From positions 2,070,501 through 2,134,500 of the forward strand of contig NC_059553.1 in NCBI RefSeq assembly GCF_905220415.1: a DNA stretch of 64,000 bases, given 5' to 3'. Under the pieces are notes generated by a model. That model saw nothing but the letters and a program-made list of their open reading frames with translations. It had not been told where the DNA came from and made no database searches. The DNA comes from Colias croceus. Its lineage: Eukaryota > Arthropoda > Insecta > Lepidoptera > Pieridae. A program made the position numbers and the translations under genes. This document shows positions 1 through 12,600 of this stretch, piece after piece (position 1 is the first letter of the stretch; each line of letters begins with the position of its first letter).

Positions 1-438
1 AAACATCAAGGGAATTTCGTATACCTATCCACTTTGCTGACCAAGTGCTACTGGGTTTCTTTAACTCAATACAAACCGAACATTGTTGTTCATAAAAATG
101 TTTTTTTACAGAAACCATTTATCATTCTGATATTCTACAGTCAGTTTTATAGAATAGGGTTCTGTCTGAGCGAATAAATGTGCAGAAAACGTAATTCACC
201 TAAAAATAAACACTTGTCAGTAACCCGTACTCTGAAGGGCCGTAAGAAATTTTTATATATGAAAATCCAAATTAAAAAAAAACTAGAGCCAATTAAATAA
301 TTTTAATGATTACATTCGCAAACTGGGTACTTGAAATATATAAATCTGTAGAAATATCCAGGGCAACAAAAAAAAATTGTTTTTTTGTTGAGCTGTGTTA
401 CCTACCGGCCATGAAAAGAGCTAACTTTACTAAAAAAA
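1..438. other. AT-rich 3' flank of the array
   Basis: No exon of an SV2-like gene or other open frame of note is seen here. The stretch lies outside the ~17-kb duplicated unit, whose homology to unit B begins near base 439. Confidence 0.4.
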
Positions 439-544
439 GTCACCGTGGTTTGCAAATTTGAACAAAAAAGTTTTGTAAACAGAATATAGCCTATGTAGTT
501 AGGAGTCTTTCTCACAAAAAAAAACAAAGGTTAAAATAAAATAA

Positions 545-550
545 TTTATT
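545..550 (-). promoter_or_regulatory. Poly(A) signal of gene 1
   Basis: AATAAA on the minus strand, 64 nt after the TAG of gene 1. The equivalent hexamer lies at the matching place in gene 3. Confidence 0.55.
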
Positions 551-613
551 AACAAAACAACTTCTCATTTACACTAATACTATATTTATACTACATTTAA
601 TTATTCTTTAATT

Positions 614-3600
614 CTACGTCTTCTTGGTGGGCAAAAATAACGCCATTATACAATTACCTGAAAAAAAATAATAATTTTAGAATGTAAAAACTACAATTTA
701 CATTTAGAATCTAACTCTGATTTTATTATGGAAACAGTATACAAAAATATCACCTACATTTCCATAGAAGCTTTTATAATAAGGCTACAAGCTAACATAA
801 TTTTTATTTTAGTCATTGCGTAGGTACCTCTGAAGTACCGACATACTGGTACAAATGACCCAATAATTTCTGTCAGTATCTCCCGGCCTAAGTGGATAAT
901 ATTTTATTAGAAACATCCCACAAGATGGATGGGTGACATCTCTTGATCGATTTTCATTTCACAGAGATAGTTTAATGGTCTTCTGCGTACTGTCTCTTTT
1001 GGATAATCCCCTCTGGGAACGAAATTGATCGTCCAAATAGATACGTACGTCAAATAATTTCTATGTATATTTATAATTAATTTTTGTCCGCACGTGCTGT
1101 ATAAAATGGTAATTCATGAATATGATGGTCTTCAGCAGTTATTGTGCATAAGCCCACAAAGTATTCTGAGTTGATACAACCAATCTTTCCGTACCGGAGG
1201 AAAAGCCGCGGTACAAAGCTAGTCTATAATAATAATTATTATAAAGATAGTCTCACCTAACATAATTGCAGATAAAGTGAAGAATGGTATCACACACCCC
1301 AAGTCCAACAGAATTGGGAACGTTACGTTACCAACCAACGTTCCCATACGACCAGCCGTCATAATTAGACCCATTGCGAGCGACCTGAAATAATTATTAT
1401 TAAATACGTAATTCATCATTCAGTCCATGCTACATCTGTTTACTGTGCTCTTTCTGAGCAAAAGTATAATAGATGAGAATGTTAGTGTCAGTTTTGTGGG
1501 ACCTAATTTGTAGACTTGGTGGAATGAAATTTTTGGCAGACAGGTATGATTAGTTCTTGTTAGAACTTTCTTTAGGTAAATTAGATATAAGTCTACTTAA
1601 AAATAATTATCATACCAAAATCATTCAGGTATGTGATGATTACATCACAAACCTGAATGATAATATAAGTTTTATGTCGTAAAAACTTCAAGGTAATTTT
1701 CTAACGAAATTATTAAATTAAACATTGATAAATCATCCGCATACGAAATTTCACCGACACTAAGTATTTAACTATTAATTAAACGAAGTTATATACAAAT
1801 ATTCATAGCAAGTTTACTAGTACTAAACTTTGTACCAACCTATAACTAGTTGGGAATAGTTCCAGGACCATAGCCTGCGTCAAACTCAACATAGTCTGCG
1901 CGGTAGACACGTCAGTTGAAAATAACGAGACCAATAGAATCTTAGACACGGTCCATCTCAGGGCAATCGTACAGCCCACAGATAATAAGCCGCAGACGAG
2001 GAATAGGTTCTTCTTGCCGACCTTATTCACTAGGATGCTCGTGATGATAAATGGTACTAGACAGATACAACCTAATATGACTGTGTTTAGATATGTTTCG
2101 TCTCCGCTCCGTACCTGCAATTTGTAACGATTAATAAGGACAAAGCTTTGCAATTATAAATTGGTTGAAATTAAATGAACGTTAGTTAGTAACTTATAAT
2201 ATTATGTCGTGTAGTAAAATGTAGATAACGCAAACTTTGTATAGTTTAGCATTGGTAAATTGGTATTTTGTCACACTAAGTCTATATCAGTTGTTATAAA
2301 TGGTATTTTATTTTTGAACATTGATTTCCGCCCGCGGCTTCGCTCGCTTTTTCAAAGGAAAACCTGCATAGTTCCCGTTCCCGTGGGATTTCCGGGATAA
2401 ACCTACCTATGTGTTAATCCAAGTTACCCTCTATATGTGTGCTAAATTTCATTGAAATCGTTCAGTAGTATTTGCGTGAAAGAGTTACAAACACACACAC
2501 ACATCCTCACAAACTATCGCATTTATAATACAAGTAGGACTATTAAGATATCTTCTCCAATATTTAAGTGAACTCTTTAATAAACTACGTATAAACTAAG
2601 CTCAAATTTCTAGCTAAATCGGTTTGGCTTTGTCAAAATCGATCCTTAAAAGCTTCAGATAAGAGAATAAAGCCATGATACCGATAAAATGAACCAAATT
2701 GAAACCTGAGGCTACAGATCGGTTCTACTTTAAGAATATGAAAGATCTAACATTTTTGCTACATTCGCTCTATTTTCAAATATAGCAAACACATTAAAGT
2801 GTAGAATTTCTACTAGAGGTCTTATCTATAAACAGCTTGAGATATCTGATGCAAATAATATTTCAAAATGGTCAAGCAAATGTTTGCAAGCAATTTTCAC
2901 TCAAGCATGTTAATTGTCTTTTTCAATGAAGATCTGCATGTCATATTTAATTAGTTCGACTTAGAGTTTTCGTTCGTTTGCGTTAAATTGCTTTTTTAAA
3001 ACATTTGATTGCAAAATATTAATTTGTCACTCATTGGATATTTTCAAATTATCTGTTTTTAGGTTGTAATTAATGATCGTTTTTGTTTTATGTTTTGAGA
3101 AGCATACATACCGGCAAACACACATCATCATCTCTTGCAGTGTTAACTTTAATTCTAAGATCATGGGTATATGCGTCTAACATGACACAAAAATCCTCAG
3201 TCCCATTCTGTCTGTAGTTCTCCACTATTGTAGAAAGTTGTGGAAACCACAGCCGAAGTACGTTGTATCTGGAAACAAGATATTGTTTCTTAGGAATCAT
3301 ATCTAATAAGAAACAATTAGGATTAGCTGTTGCTGTGTTGAGCTTGAAATTAATGGAATTACATTAGTGTACCAACCAAGACACAAATATTGCAGTGTTT
3401 ATTTTGAAGTGTCAGAAGTGAAACTTCTTGAGGCGCGTAAGAGTAAAAGTTCAAGGCCCCGACATGGCAATACCGTCACGCCATGGAGTACGGTGATGAT
3501 TTTTGTATCTTTGAATCATGTCAAAGAAGTTTGACTTCTGACACGAGTGCTCGGCCCACATAACAATGCTTTATTCATATTATAAGCAATAAGTGCAAAG

Positions 3601-6600
3601 TTCCCTAAATATATAAAAGTAGGTACTATTTTCATAACAATCGAAAACTGGGTAAGTTTAACTCACTGCGTCATTGTGAAGTAGTTTATAAAACAGAAGA
3701 GCAATAGATACAACAACAAAGGCCGTCGAAACAGCGGTTTGATATTCTCGAAGCCAGCCGATAGTTGGCTCTTATGTTCGCCTTCCGGAGTCTCAACTAT
3801 AGCCTGTTTCATTTCGTCTTTCCATAAGTTCACATACTGTAAATAAAGTAGGAATTATTATTTATTTTTGGTATTTTGGCACAATCATATTATCGATAGT
3901 CGATTAAATTTTTCTGATCATGTATGTTAACTCTGTTTGTATGTTGGTCTATCCGTCTCTGTTTCACGCCTAAAAGGCCGGCAACACATTTGCAGTGACT
4001 CTTATATCGTGAAAGCTAATGGACGGCGGGCATCACTTTCCACCAGGTGACTTATCTGCTCGTTGGTCTGTTTAGTTATAAAAATCCACAGAACTAATTT
4101 AGATGAAATTTGGTTAAGAGATAGTTTGAGAATCAAGAAAGTATACTTATGAAAGGTTTTAATCCCACTTCAACGGGAACTACACGGGTTTTTCTTTGAC
4201 TACGCGAGCAAAACCGCGGGCGGATATCTAGCTTCTGATAAGTGAAATGAGCTATTGCTAAATTTAAAATTGATGGTATTTCTCAAAAATTTATTATGGT
4301 AATTTATTTGTAAGTTCATTGAATTTGAAGCACGATATAATATTTTCTTTGAAATCATGCGTTTCATTCGAATGCAACTAAATAATATGAAATACCTATA
4401 TAATTTCGTATTTTATTTTTGAGTTGGGAAGTTAAAAATATTTAATTACGGTACAAAAATTCCAACAAATTCCAATTCTTGTACGAAGGAATTTCGGTCG
4501 ATCAATGTATCGAAAATCACAAATTAAAATAGATTCAATTTCTTAAAACTTTCAAACCTTCTTCACAACTTTAATCTTCAAAACTGTAATCTTGTAACCA
4601 AAATTTCGCGAATGTTTAAATGAACTACAAATCTTGTCTATACCTTAAAAGTTTCCGCTGGTTTTCCCGTGTTTTCTTTGTACACTCGAATTAAAACATC
4701 TCTCGCTTCATTGTATTTGTGCTGTGTTACATAAAACTTAGGGCTTTCAGGTAAAAACATGTACAGGATGCTCGCACAGAGGGACCAGACTGACATTATC
4801 AGGAGATAGTAGTTCCATGTATTGAGGACTGAAAACATAACGAACAACAAACATAAATTTTGTTTACAATACTGTTATTAAATACTAGGTAGTTCTTGAA
4901 GATGATGCAACGAAACCGTTTGTGGATTTAATAATAAAAATCGAAACAATATATAGGTATAGGTAAATAAAAACGGAACAAGTGAATTGTGTGTTTCTTT
5001 TAAAATATCTAAACTCTGTAATGCAGTTCTATTAAATATTAAATAAAAATTATAAAATACTGTTTTCTTGTAAAAAAATATGTATAATATTATGTAAGAA
5101 GTTGTGAAATTGCTTTGCTGTCTTTGAATTTAAAGAAACTAAACATAATTAATGTTTATCGGATTGTATTAGGTTTTTTTTGTTAGAAATGTTCCAATTT
5201 TTAACTAGAACTACATATTAAGAATATCATCACGTCTTCTATAAACTATGCGATACCGCATTATTCATAAAAGTTTGCGATATCAAATTACACCTTTAAA
5301 AAGTTACTCTAGAACTTCTGTAGAAAAGTTGGATGTTAAAGACTATAGTATACTAAAAGTATGTTATTTATTTTCTCTTATATTAAAACTATTCATGCAT
5401 AACTTGTTTTATAAACCAAGTAAATAAATCAAAATACATAACATCCATATCCATTTCAATAAAAGAAGAAAGAGCCAGATACTAAATCCTTATAGAAACG
5501 AAAAAACACCAAATTATTCACTACATTTCCTTTAGCACTTATTTCTTTTACAGAAACGAAATATCAAAATGTTCACTATTCTATACTATTTCCTTGAACA
5601 TAGTCCAGTATAAAACGGTCCACTTACCTATATACCCATTGAACAGCACATCCCTCCAATCGCACCTGAGAATTGCCCAGGAAATTAAAGCGACAGAAAT
5701 CTGTCCAATAGCCACAAAGGACGATTGGACCAGCATCACTCGATCCCTGATTCCGCTGTGGCATAGCTCAGAGGTTAGCGCCAAGAATGGACTGAATGAA
5801 GTCGCAAATCTGTTTGGATAACGTGTTTATGACTTAGGATAATGTTATCAGATATTTTGTGGTATTTAACATGAGTATAATAAATTTTTACTTGTATATT
5901 GATATTTTTTTTATCCCAACGTTTCGAACACTTTGCAGTGATCGTCACGAAAATTAAATTGTGAAGCGTTGAGATAAAAATTAAATGAATAAATCGTGTT
6001 TAAAATCCGTTAGTCTTTAATTTCTTAATGTTAACAGATGTTATTATAATTCTCGATTCGTAATCGAGAATTAAAATACACGTAAATTTTTTAAAGTAAG
6101 ATTAAATAGCAAATGATTTAAACTTAAAACACACGTCGGTTTGTAAAAGTCAGTTTAAATAACAAAATATATAAAAAAAACTCTACAATACTACTCACAA
6201 CAATCCCTCGAAGAATTTCGACGTGACTAATATGTAATATTTTTGGCTCAAACCAGAAATAACGGTAAAAAAGAATATACCTAGAAAGCCACAAACAATA
6301 AACCGCTTTCTGCCGTATGTATCTGTTAAAAACCCTGCTAATGATGATGACAGTATCATTCCTGAAATAAATAAAAACTCATATAAATAAAAATGACAGA
6401 GAGACAGAATTTACATGAGATTTTAGAGTTAGTTCTTATACCCGATGATTCAAATGTTGTTTTATTTTATTTCTGAAACATTATTAATGAAACTATATCC
6501 CTTAACAATATTTTTTTAATTAACCTAATTATACTTTACAAACTATATTTTGTAGTGAAGATGTGGGGTAAGAGGCAGATGCATTTTACATCTGTTTAAC

Positions 6601-9600
6601 TGATCGATTTTCTTTAGGGACAAGTAGGTGATTAGCCTTCTTTGTCCTACCAGACCGAGACATTTTTTTTCTTCGTCTCCACCGGGAATCGAACCCAGGA
6701 CCCCTCGGTGCTATGCTCACGCGTCAACCACTGTACCAAGGAGGCGGTTACAAACTATACAGTAAATTGAATTGAAAAATAAACAAATAAATTATTTGCA
6801 AAAAAGGTAGAGTAATCTAGTGTTTTATTAATAACTCTGTGCCTCCAGTGAATAAGGGAATAACTCAAAAACAGCACTTTTCAGGAGAGACAAAAAACTA
6901 TATATCAACACTAAATCTTTATAGCTTCAAATTTTTAAGCTTGTATGGGTAAGATATGATGTTAGACTTTAGTTTTACATATGAACAGATATTGTAACAA
7001 CCCCATAAATATACTTTTTTCGTGTTTTTTTGTAGTTGTGCCCTTATGAACGAGTACTTCATGGAATAACTCAATGTATTCATATAAGGTTTTTTTTGCT
7101 CTTTGCAATATAACAACTTATGCCCTAATGCACCATGTTCATAGTCGCATAACACGACTTAAATTATTGCCAGTTTTGGTTTTATAGAAATGATGCGACT
7201 TATTATGCTTGAAATTTGTGTACTTTATGACTCAATTGAGGCCTTTTAGTGGAACAACCATGCATGTAGTTTGAAAAACGAATAAAATCAACGGATTTTT
7301 TATCGTTATTAGATATAATAAAAACAAAACAACATGTAGGTGTTTATGCATTTAACCCTAGAAGTCCAATCTACGTAAATTTAATGTACACCGCGGCGAA
7401 ATAACTTTGTCTTTTCTATATTTACCATCGAATCGCTTCGAAATCCAGAAACAACTCATTAGCCGTCGAGACCTAGCAGTACATAGTTGGCTCTTCCCGG
7501 TAAATTCCGCTATTTTGTAGTAAAGAGGATGTTGTACGTCATTTTGACGTATAATTGGGCTTTTCGTAACTTTTACGATTGTTTAAAAAAATATTTTGTG
7601 TTGATTTATTTGAATATTTTTATTCCAAGTCACGTTTTACATGATATAGTATTATCTAATATATAAAAATCAATGCCACTTTTCGTTGTAATTCCATAAC
7701 TCGAGAACGGCTGAACCGATTTCGAAAATTGTTTTTTTATTATATTCCTTGAAGTACGAGGATGGTTCTTATGTAGAGAAAACGTAAACATGTACCACGG
7801 GCGAAGCCGGGGCGGACCGCTAGTATACTATATATTGAGTATAAAATAGGATCCAGAAAACTTTAACACTAGGACGAAAAACCTTCAATTTTAGTAAATG
7901 ACGATTATTGTCCTCCGCTGGATTTGGACTCCAAGCAAGAGGATTGGGTGGCTGAAGATGTTGTCCGGAGAAAAACCGAATATATCATGGTGGTTATACA
8001 TTGAGGATACAAGCACTATTAAGAGATAAGAGAAGCTCGAAAACCATATTCCTGTAAGTATGTTCAGTTACCTTACAGGGAAAGTTATAGGTGGTCAGTG
8101 GCAATATTTTACGGCATGATATGGAATTTTAACAATTTCTATATCTTATAATATCAAAATAATATAGATAAATAAAGAAAAAACAATGAGCTGCAAAGAT
8201 TTTATGAAAAAATTAAGCACAGATTTGAAGGTGCCTTGGATGCAAATACGACTTGAAGAGACTCTACGTGACAATATCCAAATTTTTTCAAAATATATGG
8301 TACCAGAGTATCCATAATATGTTTACGATAATGCAGGACCAAAATAGTTTCGATATTGCGGATTTTTTTCCTATAAAAAGGCAAATTACAGTGGCTAAAA
8401 CGCTATATGAGAGAGAACACAATATTCATAATTTGTCAAGACTGGTTATAAATTTTTTTTTCTATGCGTCTATAATTATAGTATTATTGTAGTTAGATTA
8501 AATAAAAAAAAAGATTAAAAACTAGTTATTTTTTATAAAACTTACCCAAATATAAGAAGAAAATATTAAAAGTTTAACATTTTTGTTGGCTTTTTTTAGA
8601 TGATTCAATTATCGTTCTGTATTTATATAAACAAGGAGTATAATATTAGCACTTAATGTGTTAATTAAAACTGTATTTTTAATAGATACTATTGCAAAAA
8701 ATAGTTAATTTCCATAGAAATATTATTAGTATCCCAAGTTAACTGATAAATAAAAAAAGATTGAAAAATATTATTAAGCAAAAAGGAATAGTGTCCGTTG
8801 TTTCCGTGCAGTATTCAAATAGACCAATAGTAACACGGCATTAATGCAAAACTGTCTCATGTCGTCACTTGAACCAATGACACTAAGAGTTGTTCTTTCA
8901 TGCTCATGTTAGAAAAATGACACAACTGCGTTTATACTAAAATAGTGTTAGCACGGATGGAACAAAATGAATTAAGTCTTTATTCAAAAAGTATAACTAC
9001 ACATATTATGTCTTTGTGTTCGTGGGTTATTTTGACTCGAGACGAATAGTTCCTTTGCGATTGCCTAAAATGATGGATAAGGTAACCTAAACCGTTTATC
9101 ACACCCTACTTATACCGTTTGGGTCATTCGAAAAACTGGGTTAGGATGCAGCTTGAGATATGACCTTTTGATATGTTGTGTATTTTGACGAGCTGAATCC
9201 AATGGTGCAATAAAAACCAAAGGGAATAACTCGTCTTACTCCCTTATTCACTGGAGGCACAGAACTGTTCTATCAACGTTCAAAACATTAAATATTCACA
9301 ATAAATGAATAAGATAAATTTTTATATCCAACAAACATATAACAAATAAATGAATTTGAATAGAAACCGTTTAAAACTGGACAGAGAAGAGTGAATAAAA
9401 TTCATTTCAGAACTTTGAGTTAGATTTTTTTATTGTATCAATTTGCCTCCAATTTGCCTGCAGGAAACAATTTTATAGACACGAAGTCAACGTTACGTGC
9501 TATTTTTTAATCTGTGATATACCTACCTATCTGAAAAAGATCTGCAATATTTTTTTTTAACAAAAAACCGCCTTCAACCTGGTACAGATTTAAAATTTCG

Positions 9601-12600
9601 TCAGAATTTCGATGGGACCACAGGGCAGAAACAACTTTCAAATAAAACAATGAATTATCATAATCGCTTCACCCAGTCAATAGATCTGAGGTAACAAATT
9701 AAAAACAACTTTTTCTTTCAACTAGACTTTCTTCGGTAGTGCTTTTGAATCTTCAAAATATATAACTATATATTTCAGTATCTACAAGGTAGAGTCGGCA
9801 AGAAACTCTGTAGTTATAAATTGTAAATTTTACATTACAATTTTTCAGTTTATAATCAACTAGTGGTCCGCCCCGGCTTCGCCCGTGGTACTTATTTCGC
9901 AATAAAAGGTAGCCTATGTCCTTTCTCGGGTATCAAAATATCTCCATACCAAATTTCATGCAAATTGGTTCAGTAGTTTAGGCGTGATTGAGTAACAGAC
10001 AGACAGACAGACAGAGTTACATTCGCATTTATAATATTAGTATGGATTGAACAAAAATATTAAACGAAATTAAAACGAATTTAAATACTCATAGGCAAAT
10101 ATTTTTCCAGTAGTTTACTCTATAGAGTGTGTCATAGAAATATACATACAACCACTCGAAAAACTTAACCCTCTTTCTGAGAACGTCAGTTGATAAATGC
10201 AAGGATTTATACTAATATTATAAAGAGGAAAACTTTGTTTGTTTGTTTGATTGATTGTAATGAATAGGCTCATAAACTACTGGACCGATTTTGATGAAAT
10301 TTGGCACAGACAATCTTTAGACCCTGAGAAAGAACATAGGCTACTTTTTATTGCAAAATATGTAGCGTATACAAATTAAATTAACTCAAGAGGAAATGTA
10401 ACCGCTTCTAGTTTTAAAGTATTTAAGAAATTATTATAATCTAAAGGCATTTAATATTAGGTCAATGAAAATTTTAATATCACCCCTTTATCGTATAGAA
10501 ACTTTGTGTCTTATAAAGTTGGATAAACTGCTAGAGTATTTTCATTTATCACGTTTTATGAACGACTTATCATTTTAATACTTTACTTAACTTTAATATA
10601 GAAAATATTAATATATTATCTATGGTAATATTATAGGTACGTATATTATCTGTGATATTATATTAAATTATCAGGAAGGGACATTTTAATGAGAATGTTT
10701 CAAAAATCTATGGTTATAATAATTTTAAGAATAAAGACGCAATTTTACGTGGCTATACTAAACTACCATAATTGGACCACCTTGGTTAACGCTCGAGCGT
10801 AGTCCTGAGTTCGATTCACGGTGGACAAAAAAATTTACGGTCTGGCAGGACACAGAAGGGCGAAGGCTTATCACCTTTTTGTCCGTAGAGAAAATCGATC
10901 AGTGGAACAGATGTTTAATGCCCCATTACCCACTAGGGGACATGTATCTTCACTTACTTATACACTTAAAAAATTTATTTTCAACTAGAGCGATTACTAA
11001 ACAGACTTATTAGTCTGTCCATATTGGAGTCTGAAAAATTAATTGTGCAATAAATTGCGACTTGAGTAGGTACATAATATTTAATTTCTGAGATAAGTCG
11101 ATGTTTTCATAACACCCATTTAGAATTATAAAAATATCTTTTGCGTATGTTTTATCTAACATCTGCAATAAATACGCAATCGTCTAAAGTCGCACTATCT
11201 AGGACTAATACAGTTTTTCTTTATTTAACGTTTCTTATCTCGATAAAATTTATTTTCATGAAGACGTAACTAAAGTGAGTAATAAGGTAATATAGATCAA
11301 AATCTCTGTTGTTGTACTATATAGACGTCTATAATATTATTTATATATTTTATTCTGAAAACTCAATCGAATGAATTAATTCCCTTTTATGATTTCGTTT
11401 CAGCATTCAATAATCTATATATATATAAAACTCAAAGGTGACTGATATAGTGATCTATCAACGCACAGCCCAAACCACAGGACGTATCGGGCTGAAATTT
11501 GGCATGCAGGTAGATGTCATAACGTAGGCGTCCCCTAAGAAAGGATTTTGATCAATTCTGCCCCCAAAGGGATAAAATAGGGGATGAAAAATTATTACCA
11601 TGAAAATTTTTCTTTTCCACGCAGGCGAAGCTGCGGGCAAAAGCTAGTATGAAATAAGCGTTAGAAACTACAACTTACATATCATATTAATATAGTGCAC
11701 TCATAGTTTAATATTCTCTTCCTTTAAAATGTATTGGCAATACTTACCAACATACGGTATTGCATTCAACACTCCTTTTTGCAACAAGCTCATATTCAAG
11801 TCACATTCAGCTATGGGCAGTATATAAGGCGTGCTGATGGACACAACTAGTCCACAAGTATATCCTACATACGCAGATAGTAGAAGCTTTATGTGAAACC
11901 GGCCGAAACCGCATTCTTTTAACGCTAGATTGACTTCTTGCATCGCTGTGGGGATAGTGTGTTCGGGCTCATCTTGGGCTGAAAGTAAATCCTCACTTAG
12001 GTATATTATCCTAATATTAACTATCCTATCTTGATCTTTATATGTTATAAATGCAATAATGTGTTTTCTATATTGTCTTTCACGTAGCAAATGAGGTATT
12101 TTATGGTAGATTTTTGTGTCTGTATTCTGTATTAACACAAGTATGGTAGGTACACATTATGTTACTAAAGAAAGTGTGAATAAACCTAAATAAAATTTCA
12201 TAGTATATTCTGACCGTTTGAGCTTTTTTATATCACTTTTACCGTAAGGCGATTTAAAAAAAGGTGCTTATGTTATGACATACTTAGATATAAATATACG
12301 AACAGCATTTTTTAAACAATCATTAGATTAGATAATGAATGAATCTTACTATTGACTTAAACTGAAAAGTCGGTATAAATAGATTAGAATATTCGTGAGA
12401 AATCAGCTGATTTGATAAAATTTTGCAAATATTATAATATTAGTGTCTTTATGAACTTGAAAATTATGATATATACTGAGTATACAGGGTGTAATCGTTA
12501 AGTGTGCACAAGCGATTATTCCGTAACTATTGCAGATACCAAAAAACTTTAAACTGATATCGAAAGTACTTAACCTAATGAGTAAAATGGCCATAATAAA

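Larger units (their letters stand above)
6837..9262. mobile_element. 2.4-kb TIR transposon with AACT target duplication, nested insertions
   Basis: Inverted termini CTGTGCCTCCAGTGAATAAG at the left and its complement at the right match for about 23 bp. Direct AACT repeats flank it (6833-6836 and 9263-9266). Gene 3 has the empty site with a single AACT. The interior has no intact ORF for the outer element. A piggyBac-like remnant and a Helitron lie inside it. A 4-bp target site excludes Tc1/mariner and canonical piggyBac; the superfamily is not assigned. Confidence 0.75.
9263..11413. other. Remainder of gene 1 intron 2: no gene seen
   Basis: Most of this stretch aligns by eye with gene 3 intron 2 (from about 27650 on), so it is ancestral intron. 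It contains the repeats listed separately and no convincing coding sequence. Confidence 0.5.

Noticed and set aside
6660..6747. Possible tRNA gene (minus)
   Set aside because: Part of a SINE bounded by 12-bp target duplications.
9985..10015. Short (ACAG)n direct repeats as a possible CRISPR-like array
   Set aside because: A simple microsatellite inside a Helitron-like element; no spacers, and the genome is eukaryotic.
12403..12594. 63-codon frame
   Set aside because: Within the foldback terminal repeat.
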